12,994 bases of DNA, from contig DCKD01000022.1 of the NCBI GenBank assembly GCA_002320245.1, positions 1 to 12,994 of the forward strand, read 5' to 3'. This document shows positions 6,247-12,720 of this stretch, in pieces; within the stretch, counting starts at the first letter, position 1, and every line of letters begins with the position of its first letter. The notes under the pieces were generated by a model that saw only the letters and a program-made list of their open reading frames with translations, was not told where the DNA came from and did no database searches. The position numbers and the translations under genes are program-made. This stretch comes from Lachnospiraceae bacterium UBA1683 (GTDB taxonomy: Bacteria; Bacillota; Clostridia; Lachnospirales; Lachnospiraceae).

Positions 6247-6720
6247 GACTGTCTTATCTTTTATCTGTTCCACAGGCAGCATACATTTCCTTACCTGTAC
6301 GGTACATGCATATGCAATCAGGACATTCACGGCATACAGCATCAGGCTATGACCGTTGATTGCCAGCCAGATTGGCAGCACCGAGACTGCGATACCGGAC
6401 AGTTGCCGTCCCGGGTGCATCAGATTTTCCCACTGCACCGCAATCCGGAGGGTGCTTACGAATATGACCAGCGTCTGGATGGACACAAGGATGGCGCTAT
6501 AGGAATTCTGGAATTCTCCCATTTCCAGAAGCGTTTCCAGAAGTGGGAGGATGTCCTTCCTGAAGCACTCCACCTGTAAGGATATCACCAACAGACCAAG
6601 GACACATGCCATGCCTCCGATGACTCTCAGCTGCCAATACAGCAGCCGCTCGGCGGTTTCCAGAACTCTCCTAACGTCCTCCCTCTTAACGTTCCTGCCT
6701 TTCTTCCGCTTCCGTCTCAT
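6235..6720 (-). CDS. Small membrane protein preceding the duplicated pair
   Basis: 161 residues with a very basic N-terminus (MRRKRKKGRNVKREDVRR) and about four membrane segments at 34-51, 74-93, 107-121 and 125-143. Length and topology resemble the two following proteins, although sequence similarity is weak, so it may be a distant paralogue. The ATG overlaps the TGA of the DUF551 gene by four bases (ATGA), which indicates translational coupling. AGGGGAG lies about 9 bases upstream. The function is unknown. Confidence 0.68.
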   Translation of the reverse strand: MRRKRKKGRNVKREDVRRVLETAERLLYWQLRVIGGMACVLGLLVISLQVECFRKDILPLLETLLEMGEFQNSYSAILVSIQTLVIFVSTLRIAVQWENLMHPGRQLSGIAVSVLPIWLAINGHSLMLYAVNVLIAYACTVQVRKCMLPVEQIKDKTVTMR

Positions 6721-7064
6721 GTTGTCTCACTCCCCTTTGTTTGTTCTGTATATGGTTCTGGAAGTGGCATCCATGCGGTAATCTTTACTGAATCCACATC
6801 ATTTCCAAGAATCCATCTACCGCAATAATACTGTACAAAACAACATCTTTTTCTATATTCGTCCCAGCCGATTACGCTATTAAGCGATTCTTCCGGCAGT
6901 CTGTCCTCTACCGGAATCCATCCGGTCAGCATCTTACCATCCATAATCTCTTCTGGTGTCAGTCCAGTCTCCTCATATCGTGCCAGCGCCTCCATTGCAT
7001 CTTTCTGCCGGCTCTTATCTTTTATCACAGCGACTCCGGCGTGCCGTTCTGTTAATCGTTCCAT
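6717..7064 (-). CDS. DUF551-containing protein
   Basis: 115 residues. The C-terminal half carries the DUF551 signature: WIPVEDRLPEE at 49-59, a Trp/Tyr-rich centre, and ITAWMPLPEPY at 95-105. The N-terminal half ends in LARYEETGLTPEEI (27-40), a segment very often fused to DUF551 in clostridial phage and ICE proteins. The biochemical role of DUF551 is unknown. ATG at 7064 follows GGGGG. The gene overlaps the start of the following membrane-protein gene. Confidence 0.85.
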   Translation of the reverse strand: MERLTERHAGVAVIKDKSRQKDAMEALARYEETGLTPEEIMDGKMLTGWIPVEDRLPEESLNSVIGWDEYRKRCCFVQYYCGRWILGNDVDSVKITAWMPLPEPYTEQTKGSETT

Positions 7065-7084
7065 GTTCTACCCCCACTTTCAGT

Positions 7085-7642
7085 TTAGTTACTTATCTGG
7101 AAGTTCTCTAACACTAAATAAAAATCACTGAGCTTAATCTCCTCGAACCCATCATACATCGGTGTTATTCCATCATGAAGTGCTGACATTTTCAAATAAT
7201 ACTTTCCTTCAGACTCAAAACCTTCAACAGAATATCCTCCATATGTAAGCTCCTTGAAGTAATCACCTTCTCTGTGCTTTCGATTATTGATAATAATTTT
7301 ACAATCAATACACAGCTCTTGAAATTCTTTCAAAATAGCACTATTTTTGCGGAAACATCGCATACTACTTCCATCATCAAACCGTCTTGGTTTCAATAAC
7401 TGTTTTCCGAATTTTCGTTCATTTTCCTCACAGTCATTGATATATAACCGAATATCTCCCTTTTCATAATCTTTGAACGGAGCATTTATACGACCATTTC
7501 CGCATATGTAGTATCCCGTTTCTGCAATACCCTTTTCCGTGAAAAATTTTTTGATAAATTCATTCCTTTTTTTCTCACCTTCCCAAAAGTCCTCTATCTC
7601 TTTCAAAAACTTTTTATTTGTTACAATAAATGATTTTTCCAT
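7085..7642 (-). CDS. Unknown phage/ICE-type protein with a paralogous remnant nearby
   Basis: 185 residues, soluble, unrecognised. It has a charged N-terminus (KKFLKEIEDFWEGEKKRNEFIKKFF), a central CGNGRINAPFKDYEKGDIRLY, and a C-terminal third with GKYYLKMSALHDGITPMYDGF. That last segment recurs almost unchanged in the fragment at 8715-8961, so a family is defined within the window. ATG at 7642 follows GTGGAGG. The leader GGATTTAGTGGAGG (7649-7662) is shared with the neighbouring gene at 7662-7835. Confidence 0.62.
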   Translation of the reverse strand: MEKSFIVTNKKFLKEIEDFWEGEKKRNEFIKKFFTEKGIAETGYYICGNGRINAPFKDYEKGDIRLYINDCEENERKFGKQLLKPRRFDDGSSMRCFRKNSAILKEFQELCIDCKIIINNRKHREGDYFKELTYGGYSVEGFESEGKYYLKMSALHDGITPMYDGFEEIKLSDFYLVLENFQISN

Positions 7643-7661
7643 GTCCTGCCTCCACTAAATC

Positions 7662-7835
7662 CTAATCATCTTTTCCGAATGCGTAATACAATTTACAGTT
7701 CTTACAAGTTTCACAAGGTTCTCCATCACCTTTTAAAGTACGAAGTCCCGCACATCTATTCTCTTCATATCCGGGATGTTCGTGCTTATGAACCATATAG
7801 CAGTTATCTATACCTTGCTTTACTGTCCTATTCAT
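7662..7835 (-). CDS. 57-residue Cys-rich protein
   Basis: Translation from ATG 7835, preceded by GGAGGT at 7-base spacing. The open frame reaches 7883 but without a ribosome binding site. It has five cysteines, including C41-x2-C44-x2-C47, plus C12, C28 and several His (HKHEHPG), so zinc binding is plausible. The size is typical of accessory genes in phages and ICEs. No function is recognised. Its stop codon TAG lies inside the leader of the next gene. Confidence 0.6.
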   Translation of the reverse strand: MNRTVKQGIDNCYMVHKHEHPGYEENRCAGLRTLKGDGEPCETCKNCKLYYAFGKDD

Positions 7836-7848
7836 ACCTACACCTCCA

Positions 7849-7908
7849 CTAAATCTCTTCAAACAGTTCTTGTAATGATTCATTCGATATTTCTAACCAT
7901 GAACCATC
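7849..7908 (-). other. Short protein-like tail in another frame after the DUF6273 gene
   Basis: Just after the DUF6273-type stop, another frame reads DGSWLEISNESLQELFEEI and stops at TAG inside the ATTTAGTGGAGG leader. It looks like the C-terminus of some small protein, left by a recombination or frameshift event. At 20 codons it may be chance. Confidence 0.2.
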
Positions 7909-8503
7909 AGAAACCAGATTCAAAGATTGCAGAGGAAAAGATACAAAGCGGGCGAACACCGCCGAAGTCATTGCAGATACCGTTGCCGACGTTGCCGAAC
8001 GGGGAAACAACGGCGAGCCATCTGCTATCATCATTACAAGATGTGCTATCCGGTGTAAGTGTCCAAAACCATTTATCGCTATTTTGAATCAGCTTTCTGT
8101 ATTTCCGGTACTCATCAACACTTATGATAGATACCTTGTCCTTACATTTTCCATATTCTGTCTGACCATCAAGAGATAATAAATCTCTCTCAAACTCAAT
8201 AATGTTATCAGCACCAATTTCAGCAGCAACCATATTGTAAAATTCTGTATTCAACATATTTCTAAGAGTGCTGCTCTTCCAATTATTGCAACAAGAATCA
8301 AACTGTACCGATTCTTTCCAACACTCCGTTGTCTGGCAGACATATCCATTATTTGTAATATCAAGGATTCTCCACTCAATTCCTCCAAGCTCGAATGCAT
8401 CTCCAAGTTTCAATCCTTTTAGAAGTGATTTAATTTTCTCGCTTTTCAAAACTGCCACCTCTTTTTCAAGTTCAGCAACCCTCTGTTCTAAATTTTTACT
8501 CAT
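7907..8503 (-). CDS. DUF6273-type protein with N-terminal coiled coil
   Basis: 198 residues. Residues 3-26 form a short heptad coiled coil (LEQRVAELEKEVAVLKSEKIKSLL). The rest follows the DUF6273 plan: GGIEWRILDI (40-49), NNWKSSTLRNMLN (73-85), KDKVSIISVDEYRKY (121-135), then a Trp-rich start of the terminal subdomain (KWFWTLTPDST) and GGVRPLCIFSSAIF near the end. This C-terminal subdomain resembles the C-type-lectin/FGE-like folds used for variable ligand binding. The segment 154-181 is rich in Asn, Asp, Ser and Gly. It starts with ATG at 8503 after GGGAG, which lies in the last codons of the remnant upstream. The role is unknown; a phage/ICE surface or ligand-binding protein is possible. 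Confidence 0.62.
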   Translation of the reverse strand: MSKNLEQRVAELEKEVAVLKSEKIKSLLKGLKLGDAFELGGIEWRILDITNNGYVCQTTECWKESVQFDSCCNNWKSSTLRNMLNTEFYNMVAAEIGADNIIEFERDLLSLDGQTEYGKCKDKVSIISVDEYRKYRKLIQNSDKWFWTLTPDSTSCNDDSRWLAVVSPFGNVGNGICNDFGGVRPLCIFSSAIFESGF

Positions 8504-8508
8504 AGTAA

Positions 8509-8757
8509 CTATTCTCCCTTCGATACAAAGATATTAGATTTTAAGATACAAAATGGGCGAACACCACTGACATCGCCGTACCAACCGTGATCCACGCAAC
8601 CATCGGAGCCGACATCCCCCACGCCGTCAGAGCCGTAGCCTGAAGGAGTTGAATACGGAGCAGATAACCATTCCCAAATGTCTGCGTTTGGAATATTTTT
8701 TCTACATTCTCTATTTAAATCAAATGTTCGCAGAGCAAGAACGTCTCCTTCAACAGT
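8509..8757 (-). pseudogene. Truncated second DUF6273-type gene
   Basis: One open frame of up to 83 codons encodes RECRKNIPNADIWEWLSAPY, then a Gly/Asp-rich stretch, then SGVRPFCILKSNIFVSKGE and a stop at 8509-8511. It aligns with the C-terminal 65 residues of the intact gene at 7907-8503 (NSDKWFWTLTPDST ... GGVRPLCIFSSAIFES). No start codon with a ribosome binding site exists, and the frame is blocked by TGA at 8758-8760. It is the 3' end of a paralogue. The Gly/Asp-rich middle is markedly more GC-rich than the flanks, and it differs from the intact paralogue there. Confidence 0.6.
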
Positions 8758-8961
8758 TCATAATCATCGAACCCATCATACATAGGCGTTATTCCATCAT
8801 GAAGTGCTGACATTTTCAAATAATACTTTCCTTCAAACTCAAAACCTTTAACAGAATATGTGCCTGATGTTGGATTCCGCTTTGGCATTTGATTAAGACT
8901 CTTCACATCTTTTTGCGTGCTTACAAAAACAGATGGCTGGTAACATCCATCATGAAACTAT
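8715..8961 (-). pseudogene. Truncated copy of the 185-residue family
   Basis: The frame opens after a stop at about 8962 and runs to TAA at 8715-8717. SVKGFEFEGKYYLKMSAL and DGITPMYDGF match the C-terminal third of the gene at 7085-7642. The N-terminal two thirds are missing. The only candidate start (GTG at 8906) lacks a Shine-Dalgarno sequence. The last residues (LKETFLLCEHLI) still resemble the intact C-terminus (LSDFYLVLENFQI), so the 3' end seems natural. Its last 43 bases overlap, in another frame, the DUF6273 remnant that follows. Confidence 0.6.
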
Positions 8962-9354
8962 CACCATATCCTTCTCACGAAGATCTTTCAAAAAGTCGAG
9001 TACATCTTCTACTGCCTGTTTATGCGGGATATGGAATTCGTTTTCTAATGCCTCTTCCAGCTCATTCGTTGTACGCGGTTCCTTCATTTCATTGCATAAA
9101 AAATCTATCTCCCGCTGAAGGTAACTGCTTTTTATCTGAAACTTCTTTTTAAAAGAATATCCCCTGTTCTCCAGTTCGATTTTCAGCTCTGCATCAGATA
9201 GTTGCCTCATATCTCCAAGTCCACTTAAATCTATCGGCACTTCCGTGAACATTGGTTTCATCCAATCATGTTTCATCATATGTCCCCCTCTATGCTTTTT
9301 TGCATATACTTTTTCTGAGTATGACTTCAAAATTCCAGCTACGTCATATTTATT
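8950..9354 (-). CDS. Unknown 134-residue helical protein
   Basis: Starts at ATG 9354, which overlaps the stop of the preceding gene (CATGAATAA) and has GGAGGT 7 bases upstream. An internal ATG-ATG at 9279 with GGGGG before it is an alternative. The C-terminal part (REIDFLCNEMKEPRTTNELEEAL, then IPHKQAVEDVLDFLKDLREKDMVIVS) has a winged-helix-like helix pattern, but I recognise no family. It is coupled to the 73-residue gene. Confidence 0.58.
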   Translation of the reverse strand, partial: NKYDVAGILKSYSEKVYAKKHRGGHMMKHDWMKPMFTEVPIDLSGLGDMRQLSDAELKIELENRGYSFKKKFQIKSSYLQREIDFLCNEMKEPRTTNELEEALENEFHIPHKQAVEDVLDFLKDLREKDMVIVS

Positions 9355-9571
9355 CATGTGCTGCACCTCCACTAGAGACACACTTAAATAGTGCTTTTGG
9401 CATAACATCAACATCTTCTCCGGGATATGGTTCTTCATGAAGCCACCTAATCTCCATTTTTTCTTGATTCCCATTGCTTTCGCTGTGAATTACTTTTGCT
9501 CTAGTGCCTTTTTTATAAAACATTGTATCTTCTATAAGTTCCACAATTTCCCCATTTTTATATGTACCCAT
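9350..9571 (-). CDS. 73-residue SH3/KOW-like small protein
   Basis: A short beta-rich sequence: YKNGEIVELIEDTMFYKKGTRAKVIHSE, then EIRWLHEEPYPGEDVDVMPKALFKC. This fits a small SH3- or KOW-like barrel of the kind found in accessory phage/ICE proteins, and no function can be assigned. ATG at 9571 follows GAAAGAGAG in a leader (GATTTAGTG) shared with genes at 7835 and 7642. The stop overlaps the next start. Confidence 0.62.
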   Translation of the reverse strand: MGTYKNGEIVELIEDTMFYKKGTRAKVIHSESNGNQEKMEIRWLHEEPYPGEDVDVMPKALFKCVSSGGAAHE

Positions 9572-9602
9572 ATTTTCTCTCTTTCACTAAATCTTAATTT
9601 TG

Positions 9603-9779
9603 TTAATATTCATCATTGGGAACCTGTATCTTACAATCCTCCCATTCAGCTCCGCATCTTCCACACACAAGGAAATCCGGTTCGTCAGGGTACGGAACAC
9701 CCCTTGTATAATCACAATATTTACATTCCCAATGATATCCGGGTTTTAATTTTTCATTCTCCGTAATTTTTCCTTCCAT
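9603..9779 (-). CDS. 58-residue zinc-ribbon protein
   Basis: A small gene from ATG 9779 to TAA 9603-9605. It carries two knuckles, C19-x2-C22 (WECKYCDY) and C39-x2-C42 (VCGRCGAEW), separated by 16 residues, the pattern of a zinc ribbon. It probably binds zinc and possibly nucleic acid or protein. A strong AAGGAGG lies 11 bases upstream of the ATG. It is the first gene after palindrome copy 4, 86 bp downstream of it, and probably heads the accessory run that follows. Confidence 0.7.
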   Translation of the reverse strand: MEGKITENEKLKPGYHWECKYCDYTRGVPYPDEPDFLVCGRCGAEWEDCKIQVPNDEY

Positions 9780-9865
9780 GTATTACATGTCCTCCTTAAA
9801 ATAAAATATGATTGAAATTTTGTGTAATTTTTCGCCATTTCTGACGGCTATAAAAAGTTACTCCA

Positions 9866-9882
9866 GTACCGAATTTCGGTAC
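9866..9882. promoter_or_regulatory. 17-bp palindromic operator copy 4 (accessory block)
   Basis: Perfect copy, between the end of the partition operon (stop at 9893) and the zinc-ribbon gene (start 9779). It is the only copy not directly in front of a Shine-Dalgarno sequence, since 86 bp separate it from the next start. In the minus strand a TAACTTTTTATAG stretch follows, so it might also assist termination. Confidence 0.78.
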
Positions 9883-9892
9883 GTTTCCGTCC

Positions 9893-10096
9893 TTATTCAT
9901 CCTCATCGTTCTTGTTTGTTCCTTGTATTCCTTTTAACAGCTTTGCGGAAAATACCAATGCAGTCCCCGCAAGTATGATTTCCGCAATATTGCTCCAAAC
10001 GGAATCCGGCAAATATTTATTTGCCAGATTCAGCAGGATGATACTGATAATGAACGCAATAAATTGTATAAACATCGTTTTATGTTTCTTCATCAT
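9893..10096 (-). CDS. Small two-helix membrane protein of the partition operon
   Basis: 67 residues. A basic N-terminus (MMKKHK) leads into a hydrophobic segment at about 8-27 (MFIQFIAFIISIILLNLANK) and a second at about 36-55 (SNIAEIILAGTALVFSAKLL). The tail is acidic (NKNDEDE). Its ATG overlaps the parB stop codon (ATGA), so it is translationally coupled to parB. The start may be 10096 or the adjacent ATG at 10093. The function is unknown. Coupling to parB suggests a role linked to segregation or membrane placement, which is inference. Confidence 0.6.
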   Translation of the reverse strand: MMKKHKTMFIQFIAFIISIILLNLANKYLPDSVWSNIAEIILAGTALVFSAKLLKGIQGTNKNDEDE

Positions 10097-11340
10097 AGCT
10101 CCAGTCCTGTAAACAATTCTGATAAACTCAACAAACTATATCCGTCTTTCAAGCCGGGTTCATTCTCTGAGCTTAGTATGTCCGTTACCATCACTCTCAG
10201 TTCGGAACCTTTTTCCACCCCATTTTCCATTGTCCATAATTCCAGCATTTGGCCTCTCTGATATCCTTCACCTGTTTTCACAATCAGGAACCTCTGCTCC
10301 TGTGACAGGATTGCATGATATACTTTCTCCGGTATCTGCACCCTTCGGGTTCCAAAACACGGCTCTCTCGCTGGATTGTTTCGGATTGCCTGTTCTTCCA
10401 GACGGTATGGTGGGATGATGTCATCCAGAAGACGTCCATACCGTTTCCATGTGATTTCTCTTCCATCAAGGCTAATTGTTAACGGTGTACATACAATGTC
10501 AATTTCTGAATTATGGATGCCTGCGTGTCCCTTTCCATAGGCATCCGCTAATTTCTGTATTGTCACCTTGCGATTAGGGCAGTCGTATTTTTCTACCTGT
10601 AGGAAGGTGTATGATTTCAGGATCTGATTGGCACTCGGCTCAAGGTTCTCTTTCTTATATTTCTTTAATTCCTTATCTGTAGTGATTCCCTTGTCCAACG
10701 CCACCTCCTGTTCTTCCTCCGTCATACCTGCAAGCGTCACCGCCGCACTTTTCTCCACTTTGCCGTTTTTAAATGCCTCCATTGCCTTATCCCCTAAATT
10801 TTTGGAAATTTTCTGGTACTCGCCCACTGTTGTTTTGCTTAACTGGAACTGCTTTGCCAGACGCTCCACCATCCGCCCTTTCTGGATATCCGGGAACTCC
10901 TCCGGATAATGATTGAGAAGATACTGCATCCGTTCCAATTTATGCATAGTTTCATATGCCGTTTCCACATGATGTCCATTGCTGCTATACACCTGGAATT
11001 CAGCTTTCACGTCACTGATATTTTTCTCAATACACGGAAGAAACTCAAACTGTTTCATTCCCCGTTCTTCGGTTAGTAGCTTGCAGGCCGCTCTCCGTTT
11101 ATGTCCGGCAATGATCACATATTCATCGGCATCTATCTTCCGGATGAGTAAGTCCTGCAGCACCTCCCCATCTGCCTGAATCAGATCGGCAAGGCATTCT
11201 ATCTCTTCCTTATCCCTTGGTTCGCAGTACTGATACTTATTGGACTTCAGCTTCGTATAATGAATCCACTTTGTGATGCGTTTCGGGTGTGTTTCTTTCT
11301 TAACTTCGCCTTTCTGGAACACGTTCGTTATCTTTGCCAT
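10093..11340 (-). CDS. parB: ParB-family partition protein with C-terminal ASCH/DUF3850-like domain
   Basis: 415 residues. Residues 25-125 form the ParB N-terminal domain with the box YVIIAGHKRRAACKLL (74-89), equivalent to the CTP-binding GxRR motif, followed by a YSSNGHHVETAYE segment. Residues about 155-215 hold the helix-turn-helix (MVERLAKQFQLSKTTVGEYQKI). Residues 250-310 contain a CPNRKVTIQKLADAYGKGHA segment and EITWKRYGRLL, seen in ICE-type ParB proteins. Residues 332-410 read like a PUA/ASCH fold of DUF3850 type: VYHAILSQEQRFLIVKTGEGYQRGQMLEL, then VTDI, then GLKDGYSLLSLSEL. That last domain is unusual for ParB. It probably binds the 17-bp palindromes spread through the window. ATG at 11340 is preferred over GTG 11349 because AGGGGG lies 8 bases before it. 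ParA ends 13 bp upstream. Confidence 0.88.
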   Translation of the reverse strand: MAKITNVFQKGEVKKETHPKRITKWIHYTKLKSNKYQYCEPRDKEEIECLADLIQADGEVLQDLLIRKIDADEYVIIAGHKRRAACKLLTEERGMKQFEFLPCIEKNISDVKAEFQVYSSNGHHVETAYETMHKLERMQYLLNHYPEEFPDIQKGRMVERLAKQFQLSKTTVGEYQKISKNLGDKAMEAFKNGKVEKSAAVTLAGMTEEEQEVALDKGITTDKELKKYKKENLEPSANQILKSYTFLQVEKYDCPNRKVTIQKLADAYGKGHAGIHNSEIDIVCTPLTISLDGREITWKRYGRLLDDIIPPYRLEEQAIRNNPAREPCFGTRRVQIPEKVYHAILSQEQRFLIVKTGEGYQRGQMLELWTMENGVEKGSELRVMVTDILSSENEPGLKDGYSLLSLSELFTGLEL

Positions 11341-11353
11341 CTGCCACACCCCC

Positions 11354-12073
11354 TTATCCTATCAGTTCCTTTGCCAATTCCAGATAATCCAACGCCACCG
11401 TGCTGTTTTTCCGGTGTTTCAATACTGGTTTATACAGCCCGAGCGCATTGTCGACTACGGCAGAACGGCTAATACAAGTGTCCAGGATCGGATAATTGTG
11501 CTTATCCAATATATCCGCCATGGTTTTTCTCTGTGCTTTCGCATTTGCAACCATATTTGCAAATATCATCCACTCCAGGCCATCATTCTCCTCCAGCACA
11601 TATTCATCATAGAAATGCTCCACAAGTGCCAGATTATCACGGCAGTAGTTGTCAAACTTGATCGGCGTCAGAAGAATGTCGGCTGCATGGAATGCGTTCC
11701 TTGTAAGCGTGTCAAACACAGGCCGGGTGTCTATCACGCAGAAATCATAGTCCTTGTTCCGGTGTTCCAGTGCCCGCTTTAACAGATGTGGATCTTCACA
11801 CTCTGCATCCGATGCCCCTCTGATAATATCGATTCCATTGTATTTGGTCCGGTAAATCATGCGGTTGATTTTTTCCGGATTCCGCAGCAGTCCATCAATG
11901 GTGTTCCCCTGGTTGCTTACTCTTGCAAAAAACCTTGTACAATTGCACTGTGGATCTAAATCAATCACCAATACTTTCTTCCCGAGATATTCCAGACTAT
12001 ATGCCAGATTTACAGTTGTCGTCGTTTTTCCAACCCCGCCCTTTAAGTTTGCAATTGCTATTGTTTTCATCAC
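11354..12073 (-). CDS. parA: ParA/Soj-type partition ATPase
   Basis: About 239 residues, the short ParA class without an N-terminal helix-turn-helix. It has the deviant Walker A KGGVGKTT at residues 10-17 (counting from ATG 12070), the A' motif VIDLDPQ at 35-41, and the Walker B CVIDTRP at 111-117. TPIKFDNYCRDN and the C-terminal ALGLYKPVLKHRKNSTVALDYLELAKEL are typical. It would bind DNA non-specifically in the ATP state and position the ParB-DNA complex. GTG 12073 or ATG 12070 may start; AAGGAG suits either. Palindrome copy 5 ends 18-21 bp upstream. It has no DNA-binding domain of its own, so operon autoregulation would fall to ParB. Confidence 0.93.
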   Translation of the reverse strand: MMKTIAIANLKGGVGKTTTTVNLAYSLEYLGKKVLVIDLDPQCNCTRFFARVSNQGNTIDGLLRNPEKINRMIYRTKYNGIDIIRGASDAECEDPHLLKRALEHRNKDYDFCVIDTRPVFDTLTRNAFHAADILLTPIKFDNYCRDNLALVEHFYDEYVLEENDGLEWMIFANMVANAKAQRKTMADILDKHNYPILDTCISRSAVVDNALGLYKPVLKHRKNSTVALDYLELAKELIG

Positions 12074-12091
12074 TCTTTTCTCCTTTTCCGT

Positions 12092-12108
12092 GTACCGAAA
12101 TCCGGTAC
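12092..12108. promoter_or_regulatory. 17-bp palindromic operator copy 5 (parAB)
   Basis: Reads GTACCGGATTTCGGTAC on the minus strand, one substitution from perfect. It lies directly upstream of the parA Shine-Dalgarno sequence (AAGGAG). A partition complex site or autoregulatory operator of parAB would be expected here. Confidence 0.78.
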
Positions 12109-12129
12109 GTTCGTATGTTTTATGTCTTG

Positions 12130-12720
12130 CTATTTCAAAATATCTAAAATTGACATCTGCTCATACTGCCCGGTTGTATCCCTTTTTTTCTGCTCCTTTC
12201 CCAATCCCGAGCACTTCACAATCTGAGCATTCGTCAGATCACTGTTATATAACTTTTGGATTTCTCCTATTGCTTGTTTTCTGCGTTGCTCAAAAGTCCT
12301 ATGGTTCAATCCCGATTCTGATTCCACCGCTTTATATGGCATCTTTTTCACATACAGTTCATTTAAAATCTTATATGCATCCCCTGCAAGCGCCTGGAAA
12401 CAGATGTACATCCGCTGGATCCCTTCAGCCACTGTGATTAACTGCAGCATTTCATCAGTCAGTTCCCTTTCAGTATCCTCAACCAGGTGCTGATATCTTA
12501 AATAAGCATCCGATAAATCTTTGTAGGTACCACCCTTTTCTCCCCCCTGGTCCAGGTCAATCTTCGGATACGATGCAACCTCAATTAACTGTTCATTCGT
12601 CTCATCAATCTTTTTTCTGATGTCGATAATGCGCATATGGATCTGTTCCGTCAGTTCTTTGTGATGTTTTAAAATATCTTTGACGCTATTGTCATTCAGT
12701 TTCATCACGCGGCCTTCCAT
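12130..12720 (-). CDS. ArpU/sigma-region-4-like helix-turn-helix regulator
   Basis: 196 residues. The N-terminal part is coiled-coil-like (KHHKELTEQIHMRIIDIRKKIDETNEQL, about 19-46). A central helical part (about 65-110) follows. At 115-158, KILNELYVKKMPYKAVESESGLNHRTFEQRRKQAIGEIQKLY resembles the region-4-type helix-turn-helix of sigma-70 relatives such as ArpU/RinA phage late-gene activators. The tail is basic. It is likely a transcription factor of the element; the target is unknown. It starts at ATG 12720 with AGGAG 12 bases upstream (ATG 12705 is an alternative). Palindrome copy 6 lies in front of it. Confidence 0.62.
   Translation of the reverse strand: MEGRVMKLNDNSVKDILKHHKELTEQIHMRIIDIRKKIDETNEQLIEVASYPKIDLDQGGEKGGTYKDLSDAYLRYQHLVEDTERELTDEMLQLITVAEGIQRMYICFQALAGDAYKILNELYVKKMPYKAVESESGLNHRTFEQRRKQAIGEIQKLYNSDLTNAQIVKCSGLGKEQKKRDTTGQYEQMSILDILK

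Noticed and set aside
6291..6310. GTAC-rich site resembling the palindrome (CTGTACGGTACATG)
   Set aside because: Lacks the central spacing and arms of the 17-mer and lies within the coding sequence of a membrane protein.
7776..8087. 103-residue plus-strand open frame
   Set aside because: Antisense to the Cys-rich and DUF6273-type genes; no start signals.
9790..9850. Possible 30-residue peptide between operator copy 4 and the zinc-ribbon gene
   Set aside because: No Shine-Dalgarno sequence at usable spacing, and it overlaps the next gene's ribosome binding site and start.
11273..11782. 169-residue plus-strand open frame
   Set aside because: Antisense to parA and the start of parB, both clearly identified.
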